DNA of 64,000 nt, taken from contig NC_135255.1 of assembly GCF_964204865.1 (NCBI RefSeq), positions 15,839,135 through 15,903,134 on the forward strand, given 5' to 3'. The notes below the pieces were generated by a model, which made no database searches, was not told the origin of the DNA, and saw only the letters and a list, made by a program, of their open reading frames with translations. How positions within the stretch are numbered: the first letter of the stretch is position 1; the number at the start of each line of letters is the position of its first letter. The translations under genes and the position numbers were made by a program. This DNA is from Styela clava (taxonomy: Eukaryota > Chordata > Ascidiacea > Stolidobranchia > Styelidae). Of this stretch, positions 42,501 to 54,072 are shown in pieces.

Positions 42501-45500
42501 AAGGAAGTTATAGCGAAGTTACTTCAACCATCTTCAGACATTATGACTGAAATTGGAAGAATCAAAGATGCCACTTTCAAAGACAGAGAATTTAGTTTCT
42601 ACACAGCCGCTATTAATGAGGGTATGACTGCTTTCGGTTGGGTCATGGTGAAGCCTTTACCTGCTCCTTACGTGAAAGAATGTGGAAATGGAGCTGAGTT
42701 TTATACAAACAGAATATTAAAGTAAGATCTATTTGAAATAATTTTTCCGATTTTGTCTACTTTTTTTAAATTTATGATTTTTTTATTTTATTGAGAACTG
42801 AAATAAGCAAAATTTCTCTTTGCTCAAATACATTTTTAGAAATTTATGATATTATTTTTTTTATTGAGAACAGAAATTTATTGGAATAGATCTTTTTGCT
42901 GATAAGTAAAATTATTTCTTTTGGTCGTATACCTTTTCAAAAATTCATGATATTTTTTTTTTTTGGGAGAAGTAAAAATTTATTTACAATGAATTATTTG
43001 ATGATAAAATAACCAGAATCATGAATTTTTCTTCCCAGGGAGAAACAAGACAAGGATTGGGTTAGCGCGTGGAAGGGTGTGTTTCCAGCACTTCATGATT
43101 ATGTGAAAAAACATCACATTACTGGTCTGAACTGGGATAAAAATGTACGTATTAAACCAACAATATTGAATCAACTTATTCTTTGAGATCTGTTATTTTT
43201 CTCTTCTAATTTTCTTTATTTCTCTTATTTTTTTGCGTTTCCTCAGGCTGGCATCTTTTCCTTGCATACTTCTCGTTCTGCTGAACAAGATGCCAGACCC
43301 CAACCTCCCCCTAAACCTGAATATCTCAAGTCTCAAAATGAGGTCACAAAATCTGTACCCTCTACAACAGTCAAGGAAACGAATGAACCAGAAACATTGC
43401 CTCCACCCCCAATACAGAGCTCTTCCGATGCTGACGTTATACCCCCATTTTTGCCCCCACCACCCCCACCCCTTCCTCCAGTACTATCGAAACCAGAATC
43501 AAGTAATGATTCTAGTGGCCATGGCGCATCTGAAGCTCTTTTCTCTGAAATCAATGCAAAAGGTCTAGGAATAGCCCAGGGTGAGAAAGAATGTAAAATC
43601 TAAGGAATGCACCTAAGCATGTAGTGTTGACTTCTTCCAATTTTACATAATGCATGTGATTTCATGTTTGAAGTTCACAAATATTAGCTTCGCATTTGAA
43701 ACTGTGCAGTTCATGTTGTCATATGAAGCCGTGTTGGGTAAAAGCCCCAAACTTCAGGTCTTGAGGCATGGGTCATAAGAATGCAAAGACGAGTAAATCA
43801 CTGAGTTATCACTGGTGGTTCGTTGAATACATATCTGAATCATTTCATTCAGATCACTCGAGTTGAGTCACTTTGAGTATCTGATGGATGTGGAATTGAG
43901 TCCCATTCATCAGATCACTGGTGGTTCTTTGAGTACATATCTGAATCATTTCATTCAGATCACTCGATTTGAGTCACTTTGAGTATCTGATGAATGTTCA
44001 GGTCTAGTCTGGTCAATGATTTGGGGCGCCCCCATTACTGGTATGATGAAGTAACTGCTTGTACTTAGTTTTAATTGAAATCTAGCTGGTATATAAATCA
44101 CCAGCTGAAAATATTTGCAAAAAGCACCAAACATCTTGACATACCATTTCTCTATTTCTCTTTCTTCATTCTTCTAAATTAAAATTTTTACCGAGGAGGA
44201 ATAAAAACAGGGCAAAAAAAAAATAATTTCATCTAATAGGCATCCATTGCAACACTGGCATCTGCATCATCCGTAGCTTCATGTCCATCAGGGGCTCCAG
44301 CCCCTCCCCCTCCTCCTCCACCGGGACCACCTGCTGCATCTTCAGCTTCTCAAGGCAGTGCACCAGATGTATCCGCTTTACTAAGTGATATTAACCAAGG
44401 ATTATCTGTTACGTCTGGTAAGTTTAATTTCCTCCAACCTGTTTGGGCATACGCATACCTATACGTTTAATAGCAGTTAAGACGTTTTGTGAATATAAAC
44501 AGACAATGACAATAGTTATCTAAAATCACAGATCCACAGAGCCGTATTTTCGGATTTTTAATTCTGAATCCTCATAATCAGGAATAAGAGTTTAATTGTG
44601 GAGTTTAAGAGTGGAATTTAAAACTTTAATAAATGTTGATAAGAAAAGCCAAAATTTTCTACGAAAACTAAAAATGCATTAGGTTTTTTTCAAGTTTGTT
44701 TTTAGGGGTGCCGTACATTTGAACCCATGTGTATATCCGCGGGTTCAATCTATATGCGAGTGCTAAAACCCATGGGTTAGGGTTAGTATGGGTTCAAATA
44801 ACCAGAAAGCAAAAAAATTTCCCATAGGTGCAATAGTATGCGGGTCCAATTGCCGTGGGTTCAAATGTAATGGAACCTGTTTTTAGTAGTCTAAGAAGGC
44901 AGGCATACACCAAAGACCAAATTTTTTATCCAAATTAGATTTTGTATCGACACTATTCAGAATTTTAAAACTGAATCAGTAAGAAGTGTTGTAACAATTT
45001 GTGTAACAAAGTGTTGCCACAATTTCAGTCATTACTATGAAGATGCTCAAAAAGTCAAAAATAGATACCTAATAGAATGCAAATCAATTTTTAATTAAAA
45101 GAGAATAGACTATAACCAGGGCTGCCATCGATATGAACCCCAAAATAAGGACATCAGGGAAACATAATAATAGAATAACAAAGAACGAAATGTAATAAAC
45201 AAAATGTATCCATGCCAGTGCGATTCTTGTCTAATCATACTTTGTACTAGAAAGTATTTGCTCCAGCAGTTGTTTATTCTTAGAAACAATCTGTTCCATC
45301 TTACTTTTAAGTTGTATTTTGATTAAAGTTACACAAATTGATTTTCGCCGGTAAGCTATTGTTTTGTCATTAGGTCGATTAATTTGCCGTTATTACCGTA
45401 AGTAATGAATGCGAGTAGCGATCAATGAGGTTGTGCAATATCATTTCTAGCAAATTAATCATTCAAATTGACCAATCTAAGTGCCTGGTGTTAGAACCTC

Positions 45501-48500
45501 TACCCATAAAATAAGGACACATGTCAAAATAAGGACGTTTCTCAGAAATAAAGACAAAAATATTTTCTAAGACGAAGACCTTCGAAATAATGACAAATCT
45601 TAGAATTAATGACTTTATGGCAATCCTGATATAACTGATAACCAATAAAATTTTTGATCAAACGTAGTCTGCAATCCTATTGATTTGAATTAATATTTTA
45701 TCATTTACAGTTATTACAGATACTGTTAATAAGACAGGAGTTTATTGTTTAATAATTAAAGTGCCTAGTTTTCTATGATATGTGTGCATTGAGTACTTTT
45801 CGTGAACATTTCAGGAATGGTGCGTAAGTTTGTCACCCACTAGCATGTTATTGCATTTTTTATCTCATACGGATACTGTTAGTCTTTGCATATCAGAGCA
45901 ATATAAGGATTACTCAATTTGAAAAATGTGCATGTTTTTTGTGTCCATTGATATACCTATGAAGTGTGAATATTTTAAACTTGAACATGTTAATATAAAA
46001 ATCACTGTTTTTTGTGAGGTAGGGGGGGTAGGCTATATATTGATCTAGTAATATAAAATGATTCCCCTTATCATCAATTTGTTGTTGTCTGTTTATTTGA
46101 CAAAAGCTATAAACAGGACTAATTTTTCAATGTCAATACATAGGCCAAAGTAAAAAAAAATCACATTATTTTTTCTAAATTGCAACTTATTTTAACAATT
46201 TCATGTTGTAACAAAATTCTATCTACAAAGGTTTGAAGAAAGTCACAGATGATATGAAAACCCATAAGAATCCAAAACTACGTCTTCAATCAGCTGTTCC
46301 ATACAAAGCGCCTGCAGCAACCAAACCTAAACCTGTGGCCAAACCTACTGCTGCAGCTCCTAAGAAGACTCCTGTATTGGCGCTGCAAGGCAAAAAATGG
46401 ATTGTGGTATGTTGAACTTCATTTGTAGATTACTAGTAATACTATCTCTATTTGGGCAATTCCAACGTTATTTCATTACATCTGAGAGCAAATATTTAAA
46501 TTTTAAATTGGCCAAACTGAAATTCCATTAATCATAGCGTTTAAATGCCTTTGAGTCTGTAGCACAGACACAATAGTTATAGTATGGTCAAGTCCATGCA
46601 TCTGGAAACTAATAGCTAGCTAACTAATCCCATATCCAACATGGAATGGTAACCGGACAGGAGACCGTGATTTACCATATGATTAGGTCGTCTTATTGGT
46701 TTTCCTTTCTCCTAGGATAAAATAAATCCTATCCTACTTTCACATAGACGAGCTTCAAAACACATTTATTTAGTTGTGTTACGGGAGAAGGACAAGAGTT
46801 TTTTTAGTATAACTTTTAAGGTCGCAAGATATTGTTGCCAACCAACTACATTTTTCATGTCACTGGAGAATATATATTTGACCACATAAAATTAAGTGTA
46901 AAACGTTTATTCAAATTCTTGAACTTACAGCCTGAACTAGAAATGTGCTGTTAGGTACTTATGTCAGGGTCTTACAAGAAGAACAATCAAGAAATATTTA
47001 TTGACAACATTGTTCGTTAATGCAGGATTGAGCACTATTTTTTTCAGTTTTCAGCAGGATTTCCCTGTTTTTTCCTAGTTTCATGAAATATTCTATCTTG
47101 TAAATAAAAATAACAATATTACTATATTACCATACTGATTTTAATCGAGAGAAAGAGATAAACAACTCGAGCTATCACTCAAAACAATAGTCCATTTATT
47201 GCCAACCTAAGGACAGAGGAGATAGGCACCTAATTTATCATGCCCTGAATGAGTCTAATATTTCGACGGCATCGTGTTTAATTTCATTTTGGCCTCCTAT
47301 GGTCCTGACTGATTATATCAGATAGGCTGTCCTTCATCGCTGTACCAGATATTTGTCATTTCCTTTTGTGTGATGTCAGCCCTCTTCCTGTAGCAGAGCG
47401 TGCAGCCTCAAAGATACAATAGACTGGCTCTATGTAACGTTTTTTTTATATAGACATACATTGCCATTTCTGTTATGCATGCAATATATCAGTTCATAGA
47501 GAATTCCTATTTGGCATTCTTTCCTTTTTAAAAATATAATAAAGTACCTTATTGGTTGTTTAAACAATTGCAAATTGAAGACTTACATTGATTATTGTCT
47601 GTGGATATCAATCTGAAGTCAATATCATACTATACAAAAACAAATTCCAAAAAATAATGTTGCCGGTAGAATGAATTAGAAAACCATTTAGAACAATAAC
47701 TTGATATTTATCTAGTGATATAAAAAGCTCAATTCGAAAGATTTGTCTATTTTCAATTCTAAATTTTGGGGGATTTTATTAAAAGTTGAGTCTTTTCGAT
47801 TTGCTATTCTGCGACTCTGCGGGGGGAAATTTTCAGTTAGAATGAAACATTTTTGCCTGACATGAAATACCAGGATGTTGCCTAACTTTAACCTGGTACA
47901 CATACTATGTTCCGGTGTCCGCCATCTTGGTTCACATAATACGGGAGTACCTTATCTAGATATACCAGTAACTGGATTTGTTCAATTTACAATGTATTTT
48001 CATGAAAACTTCAATGAGATTTCAAAAGTTGCCAAAAATAGGCCAAAGCCAAAATGTTCATTATACCGTAAATAAAAACAATATAAAATCATTTTCATGG
48101 CATTTTGATTTTTAGAGCATGCAAGCATCCTTATGCTACTATTGTTGGTTTAAAATGTCCATGTGCTTTCTTATAGAGACAGTTTAATTTCAAAATATGA
48201 TTTTCTAAAATTCCTATTTTAATTTTATCTTGAAAAATAATGTGAGTCTTTTGTCTGAAAGTTATTTATTTAATTAAACTAAACTAAACAGATCAATAGG
48301 AAATTTCCTGTCATGGAAATATGAACTTATACAACCTCGTTGTTGCCACTCAGTCTATGTCTGCTGCATCAGCGACCCAGTATTGATAAGTGAGATGGAT
48401 TGTTTCTAGCTTCTTTATAAAAATTTAATGAAGTTTCAAAAACTTTGGTTGTTCGTTTTGTGAATTGAAAACCCAATTCAGCTTTTAGTTTAGGTTCTCA

Positions 48501-51500
48501 CTAATGCAAAATGCTGTATTGATATTTTTTGGGGGTTTTCGCTCCCAATGACAAAAATCATTAGGTTTATTTGTTTCCACTCTTTTATAGACCCTCCATT
48601 GTTATTATCCACAATTTCTATTTAAATAGAGTTGATATAGTTTAGCACCAATACTTGACACTTTTGCGGTAAACCCAAAAAAAAGAACTCTGACTATTTT
48701 GGGACATATTCTAGAATTTGTGCACAGTGTCCTAGATCAGGGATGTGCGAAGTGCGGCCCGCAATGGAAAATTGTGCGGCCCGCGGAGAAGTGCCAATTT
48801 TGAATGGTGCGCGGCCATCTAAACTAGTTTTGAAATTTAGTTGGATCTGGTTTCCTTTGCGTTGCAAATCTTATATCCGAGTTCAATTTATTATTTATGC
48901 CAATGACTTACAACGTCCTAACAGCGAGGCGAACAACGCGATTCAAAAAGCTGTTCCTTGCTGAGCAGTAAACAATTTAAGAAAAATGCGGAGAATACGC
49001 TAATGAATTTGTAAGAACAGGCAATTGAAGATTAGGCTACTGGAAAGCAGTTTAAAAAAATTTAATATTATATAGATACAAAAGCTAAATGAGTTTTGGT
49101 TCTAGCCTATCAATTGATTTGGTCTAAATCTAATCTAGAATAAGATTTGACAGAAAATTATTTGGAAATGAATCTTACCGAAAACACCAAGATAACTTTC
49201 CACATTTAAAAAAGTCATGACTTCAAATATGGCACTTTCCAGTAACATATTTATTTCATTTATTTTTAAAATGAGCCATTTTGTGCCTGCAACTAATGGA
49301 AAGCCTATGTTAAATGACGGTGCGGCCCGCGGTTTCACTCAGTTATTAATATTTGGCCCGCCCGCGAAAAAGGTTGCACACGCCTGTCCTAGATTACTGG
49401 AACTTTTGGGTACAATTGTACACAAACAGAAGTTCAAGTGAATTAAAGAAGTTTTCTTCATTTTTGTAGTTGATTTGTGGGTTCTTTTTTTATTGTCACT
49501 CTGTATTTGTATAGAACAGGGGTTCCTGACCTTTTTGGTAGAGCATAACCTTTATGAAACATCCCTGTGGCTCAAAGAACCCCAGTGCAACAGTTTATTG
49601 TCTGAATTATATAAACTATAAATATATAAAGGAAAACCGATGCTCCTAAAGTATTCTTACCAAGATGACGCACAACCTGAACATAGTATGTGTATCATGT
49701 AAGGGTTGTTCAGGTTGTGCGTCATCTTGGTACTAATACTTCAGGAGCGCAAGAAAACCTGATACTGGCAATATAAAATGATCTCCAGTATGTAGTAAGT
49801 TTAATAGTTGTGGCAAAGCTAGCGGGTATTTTATCATATTCAAACAATAGGCCTATGCTTATAATAATATAAACTCTCGGTTAGGATTGGAAACTTGCGG
49901 AACCCCGTGGGCCTGGACTGTGCCAGACGAACCCCTGGGTTTAAAGAAACCCCGGTTGTAAACCACTGGCATAGAAAGTATATTCAACATCTAAGATTCA
50001 GGTTTATTGATATTATACCACATTTTTCTTACTCTTAAGGTATTTTTTTTTTCAGGAACACCATGTCGACAGAAAAGATCTTGTGATTGACCAAGCTCTG
50101 ATGAAGCATACTGTGTACATTTACAAATGTGAAAAATGTACCATTCAAATCAAGAACAAAGTGAATCAAATCATATTAGGTTGGTTACTCTAAAGGCCAG
50201 TTGTATTTCACTCTGAACTAATTTCAAAAATCTTTTTTGGTCCTTATTTTTGTATGGTTTAACCAATATACATTTAATGGGGTTTTAATTAAAATTAGTC
50301 CAACATGATTTTAGAATACTGTATATTTGGCTCATTTTATTCTATACTACAATTTGTGTTCTAATTTTAGTTATACTCAGAAAAAGAGTATTTTCCTGAA
50401 TTTGAGCATAGTTTAGGAAACACTGGCATACACACTTCTCTCTATAATCATGTAGGGTTATTATGTGTATAGTTTGCCGTTTTGTTGATCAGTGTCATCA
50501 AATTTTTTTTTTTGAGATATATGGTAAAGTTTAAAATTTGAATATCCCATTATCGTATTCGTAATGTAAAAATTGATAACAATCACCTCAAAAATATATT
50601 AAGTAAAAAAACTGGATTATTTGGGACTATCTAGTACGGACAGTCCGTAACTTCCACATATATATGGCTGCACTAGTAATCATTGTTTGTTTTATCTATT
50701 ACTATTGACTTAAAATGTACGGTAACTACTTTTCTTGGCCTTTGCTCAAGTGGTTTGGATGCTAATAATTATTGGGTGTTTTCGCAAAGATAACTGTTCT
50801 ATTTAACTCAGTTAGTTAGTTAGTATAGTTATGCTGTCACTGTCAGTGTGCAGCAAGACTCTTGAATTAAATCTAATGATTAATTATTATTTTCACCAAT
50901 CAATATGTTATAGAGAAGAGTAGCCAAATTAATGTTATGAATATTTCCAATATGATGAATTTATTTTTAAAGAATCTTAATATTTTTGGTTACAGATGGT
51001 TGCAAGAAGACTGATGTTGTGTTTGACACAATTGTTTCAAGCCTGGAATTTGTCAATTGCCAAAGTGTTAAAGGACAGGTGAAATGATATTTTTTTGCTA
51101 GTTTTTTGCTAGTCGATAAAATGAATATTTTGGGTTCCACTATGCTTTTCATTTTTAAATGTGGAGAGTATCTGATTATTGGATACATAGTGTACATATA
51201 GATTGTCTTGCTAAGTTCTTGTTGGGGTTTATTTTATTGTTCAAAATCGATTCCTCTGGGTACAAAAATGTTGTCGTTTCATTTTAAATAAAAAGGAACA
51301 CTATTATATCCCGTAATTCTCAACTGCCTTCGTATTGTTTGTCTTGCTGGTCTCTTCAGCAAACTCTGTGCTTTCAGGCTTTATTTACTGCACCAATGCC
51401 GATGCATGAACAAGTCAAATTTAAACCCTTTTTTGATTTACAGTAAAGGAATACTTTTTTTAATCGGAATCTGTTATTGATAAAAACTAAGTCAGCAAGA

Positions 51501-52530
51501 CCAAAAACCATTGCGCATTATCATGTCCGGACTCACAAATCTCTTCTTTATTTCAAAATTAAAATTTCATCTTTATTGCTGAGTGATACTGACTATAATT
51601 TACACTTGCTCTCCACATATTTTAACTGTAATTTATGTTGTTAGGTTACTGGAAGCCTTCCCACTTGTTCTATTGAGAAGACCGATGGATGTCTGGTGTA
51701 CTTGAATAAAGATTCTCTTGATTGTCAATTCATTACTGCAAAGTCTTCTGAGATGAATATTTCCATTCCCAAGGGTCAAGACTATGTAAGTCTATTTTTG
51801 AATTTTATGTTTTGCATTATTTTTTTCCACCAGTCTGGCTTTCTTTTGCCGTTAACTAGCACAAATTATCTAATTGATGTCTTACGAGAGATCGCATTTT
51901 GAATAAATAGATATAAATATATCGCTTTCCCCCAAGTTTTATCCCTTAATCCACAGTTTTCCAAAGTGGGGTCGCGACCCTGCAGTGGCACGCTCAAACA
52001 GATTTCGGGCGTCGCAAAGAGTACACCAATTTCACGCAATGTATTCTATTCATTGTACTTTTTAAGCCACAATTATTAAAACTTGTGCAAAACATAAATC
52101 TCACGATTTCAAGAGAATATATAGGATCAGAGGTGCGGTGCGCTTGCATGTATCAAACTGTTTAGCATTGGGGATCGCGGAAAATTTTGATATATATTGG
52201 AAGGGTTCGCAAGCTTAAAAGTTCAGGAAGCCCCGCCTTATCCCATAGAATATCAAAATTCACCTTCCAATTCCTCAAATTGGTTTGTATTTCACAAGGC
52301 TTTTGTGCAAAATCAAAACATCAAATTTTTTTTTTTCTTCCTAAAAGTAGATAGATTGACTGAGTTGGGGAAGTGAAAAATAATTTATCACGACTAATTG
52401 TATTTCCTAAAAAGCTCCACTTGTAGAATCGTATCAATATTTTCAGGTTGAATATCCGATCATAGAACAGTTCAAGACTACTTGGAACGGAACTACATTT
52501 GTTACCGAGCCGAGTGAAAGTGCAGAATAA
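39556..52530 (+). CDS. CAP: adenylyl cyclase-associated protein (CAP), complete
   Basis: Cytosolic actin-turnover protein: its N-terminal half works with cofilin to sever filaments, and its WH2 and C-terminal domains recharge ADP-actin. Exons: 39556-39643, 40101-40216, 41074-41151, 42504-42721, 43039-43144, then 43247-43580 or 44240-44417, 46231-46406, 50056-50179, 50996-51078, 51645-51785, 52447-52530 (TAA). All junctions are GT-AG and in phase. Landmarks: N-terminal coiled helix [16 protein letters not shown], helical-folded domain ([19 protein letters not shown]), proline run, WH2-like [18 protein letters not shown] with DDMKTHKNP, then the CARP beta-helix ([31 protein letters not shown]) and the terminal EQFKTTWNG. 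Length is 463 residues with the short linker exon or 515 with the long one; human CAP1 is 475. Including both linker exons, or neither, breaks the frame. Introns carry at least seven transposon copies. Confidence 0.94.
40290..40627 (+). repeat. tRNA-derived SINE, nearly full length (CAP intron 2)
   Basis: The head GGCGGTGTGGCTCATTGTGC supplies an A-box-like element, and GCAGATTCGAATCCTGTGC supplies a good B box about 60 bases later, as in a pol III promoter. The body runs to CCCCGGGATAAATATG and ends with AAATCCTATCCT, the same (ATCCT)n tail as other copies. 74 bases downstream of exon 2. Confidence 0.85.
42104..42468. mobile_element. hAT MITE directly upstream of CAP exon 4
   Basis: CAGGGCTACTCAACTTTTT is mirrored by AGTTGAGTAATCCTG. 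The flanks TGATAGAG (42096-42103) and TCATAGAG (42469-42476) agree at 7 of 8. 365 bases; its right edge is only 35 bases from the exon 4 start, so it ends inside the region expected to hold the branch point and pyrimidine tract. Confidence 0.83.
43247..43580 (+). CDS. CAP: CAP alternative linker exon 6a (long)
   Basis: Enters at phase 0 ([14 protein letters not shown]) and leaves at phase 1 (final G before GTGAGA). Encodes a charged stretch, PPPPIQ, the proline run [11 protein letters not shown], and the WH2-like start [16 protein letters not shown], which joins LKKVTDDM in the next constitutive exon. It can replace exon 6b exactly but cannot be spliced to it in frame. Longer by 52 residues than 6b, with a Lys/Glu-rich front part absent from the human linker. 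Confidence 0.8.
43808..43995. repeat. tandem duplication, ~106-bp period, between exons 6a and 6b
   Basis: ATCACTGGTGGTTC(G/T)TTGA, then ATATCTGAATCATTTCATTC and GAGTCACTTTGAGTATCTGATG, occurs at 43808 and 43914. Two copies with few differences; a recent local duplication. Confidence 0.8.
44240..44417 (+). CDS. CAP: CAP alternative linker exon 6b (short, ancestral-like)
   Basis: Enters at phase 0 after ATCTAATAG and leaves at phase 1 before GTAAGT. Encodes [14 protein letters not shown], a run of eight prolines, and [16 protein letters not shown]. This is close to the vertebrate CAP linker (SLFAQINQGESIT) in both length and sequence. Gives a 463-residue protein. Confidence 0.85.
44706..44878. 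mobile_element. 173-bp MITE with perfect 8-bp TSD (CAP intron)
   Basis: GTTTTTAG at 44698-44705 and 44879-44886. Ends GGGTGCCGTACATTTGAACC and its imperfect mirror GGTTCAAATGTAATGGAACC are inverted. Noncoding. An 8-bp duplication fits hAT or a related superfamily. Confidence 0.78.
45117..45628. mobile_element. hAT-like MITE (CAGGGCTGCCAT ends)
   Basis: CAGGGCTGCCATCGAT is mirrored by CTTTATGGCAATCCTG. Subterminal AAAATAAGGACA occurs at both sides (45150; 45510 and 45523). Flanks share TATAAC but not an exact 8-bp duplication. Confidence 0.65.
46590..46736 (+). repeat. SINE 3' portion (CAP intron 7)
   Basis: Contains AGTCCATGCATCTGGAAACTAA, CCAACATGGAATGGTAACCG, a degraded CCATATGATTAGG-type block, TTTCTCCTAGGATAAAATAAATCC and the ATCCTATCCT tail. 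A 5'-truncated copy of the family at 40290-40627. Confidence 0.7.
47878..47960 (-). repeat. R3-family short element
   Basis: Has AACCTGGTACACATACTATG, TCCGCCATCTTGGTTCACAT and GGGAGTACCTTA, equivalent to the left edge of the window and to the loop units at 19115-19250. Confidence 0.6.
48738..49386. mobile_element. hAT element with perfect 8-bp TSD (CAP intron)
   Basis: TCCTAGAT at 48730-48737 and 49387-49394. Ends CAGGGATGTGCGAAGTGCGG and AAAAAGGTTGCACACGCCTG are inverted, with GCGGCCCGC subterminal on both sides. 649 bases with no transposase domain. A truncated relative is at 1213-1335 and another end fragment probably at 24430-24500. Confidence 0.88.
49517..49968. mobile_element. hAT element carrying a nested R3 palindrome
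   Basis: CAGGGGTTCCTGACCTTTTT is mirrored by CCGGTTGTAAACCACTG. GTATAGAA (49509-49516) and GCATAGAA (49969-49976) match at 7 of 8. Internal segment about 49645-49752 is a hairpin (CCAAGATGACGCACAACCTG against CAGGTTGTGCGTCATCTTGG) of the R3 family, inserted later. Confidence 0.82.
50180..50995. other. CAP intron with TTAGTGTGCAGCA-family fragment
   Basis: AT-rich intron. Near 50845-50875 CAGTGTGCAGCAAGACTCTTGAATTAA matches the terminal block of the MITEs at 2553 and 4366 (longest exact stretch GTGTGCAGCAAGAC). Nothing else recognised. Confidence 0.45.
51954..52237. mobile_element. hAT MITE in last CAP intron
   Basis: Left end CAGTTTTCCAAAGTGGGGTC followed by GCGACC; right end GGGTTCGCAAGCTTAAAAGT then TCAGGAAGCCC. 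Flanks TTAATCCA and TTATCCCA agree at 7 of 8. The internal GTGCAAAACATAAATCTCACGATTT also occurs at 57790-57815 inside the PAICS intron, so the two are relatives. Confidence 0.7.
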
Positions 52531-53850
52531 ACTTGGAACAAGAGCCCACAGCAACAAATTTTAATTAACTTTGTTTATAGGTTCAAATATTACACTGAAA
52601 TAATCTTCTTTGTTAGTAGAATGTGATCATTGCAGATGGATTTCATCAGAAAAGATTCTGAATCTACAACTTAGTAGCTGTAAAATCTTTCTTCTGATTA
52701 CAATAAATGGGTAAAAACTGCCAAGTTTTAGACAACAAATTCGAGCTTATCATATATATCTTACAATAAATAAAGTTATTTTAATCATGTTGTTTTTGCC
52801 ACCCAAATTGTAATAAAACATTGTTTGACCTTAGTTCTACCAGTAACAGCATTGCCTCTTTCAATATATTTTCAATGAATAGCCCAGCGCAAATCAAGCT
52901 TTGTCTTAGCTCATATTATGTATTATTCTCACTTGTTATGTGAAATATCTTACTAAGTTATAATGAAAACGATTAAATAAAAGAAGAATGATGCCGTCAA
53001 AGGTTATCTTTTTCTACCATTATGAAGTATGAATGCTCTTTATATATATATATGCAGAATGAATGATCTTTTTCACATGTTATGGGTTCCAAGTGATTTT
53101 TGTTATTATTCAGTCTGTTAATAATTTGTTTGTTGCTTAGCTTGCTAGTATCTATGCCAGTATTTTTACCCGTATATTGTCTGATTCAAAATTATCACAT
53201 GCTTTAAAAGTAGATTGTTAGATTATTATTCATTTCAGCACCGCATATCATATGTTAATTTTGACAAGCATTTAGTCTTAATCCTGAAAACTTGAAAAGT
53301 CTGTTGAATTATTTTACTTGAATTTCTAAAATTAAACCTTATGTATACTACAACCATATTGTGTTTGGCCTTGTTGGCATACTTCATTTACTTGGTACAT
53401 TTTGGTTACATGCTTCGTATAAAAATTCTTGAGATTGTAAAAGATATAAAGCACAAAGGTTGCAACAGTGTTTGAAATGAATCTATCAAAACTTTGTCTT
53501 GAATATGTGGTTAAAAATACTGCCATATGAAGCAATTTTTTGTATTTCTGAACAATCAATTATTATATATCTTGTAGACTATTATATCAGTGCCTTAGCT
53601 TAACTATCATTGTTTGGATTGTATTAAATAAAAGTTACTGGTTATGACAATTTTGTTGTATAACTTGTATATTCACTCTATATATTGGCTTGTGTAATTT
53701 ATGCCATATTGCACATTGATATTAATTTTTATTAGCCTATTGAAATTGTAATTTGGTCTAAGAAAGTTATTTGCCGTGATGTATAATGCACTGATGTAAA
53801 AATAAATGATGGATCGAATCCTACTGGCTTTTATGTCTAAGCATGTGCAT
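52531..53850 (+). other. CAP 3' UTR region with poly(A) signals
   Basis: AT-rich sequence after the CAP stop. AATAAA hexamers at 52765-52770 and 52769-52774 are the first plausible cleavage signals. Further ones near 52975, 53628 and 53800 could give longer forms. No independent gene recognised. Confidence 0.45.
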
Positions 53851-53861
53851 TGGTTTAGGTA

Positions 53862-54072
53862 CTTTTGTAGTATGTGTACCAGGTTAGGGTTAGGTCATAA
53901 TTTGATTCCAATTTTCCTTATTTTAGTTCTATTACGAGTTCTGGGACTGTCTGTTCTAGCCAAGTGAAGAATATACCCTCCTGGCCATCGGCTTCAGTCC
54001 CTTTACACAACTTGATGCAAAGTAGGCGAACAAAATTAGTTACCTCTGGTTAGTTAGTTACCTTCTGGAGCG
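53862..54072 (-). repeat. dispersed repeat R3, long copy (reverse)
   Basis: The reverse complement runs GGCGCTCCAGAAGG, GAGGTAACTAATTTTGTTCG, CATCAAGTTGTGTAAAGGGA, CAGTCCCAGAACTCGTAATA, CCTAACCTGGTACACATACT, matching 58655-58875 and 3825-4020 in order. Confidence 0.72.

Noticed and set aside
53870-53895. GGTTAGGGTTAGG as an interstitial telomere repeat
   Set aside because: Only one or two units, and part of the R3 repeat end found elsewhere.
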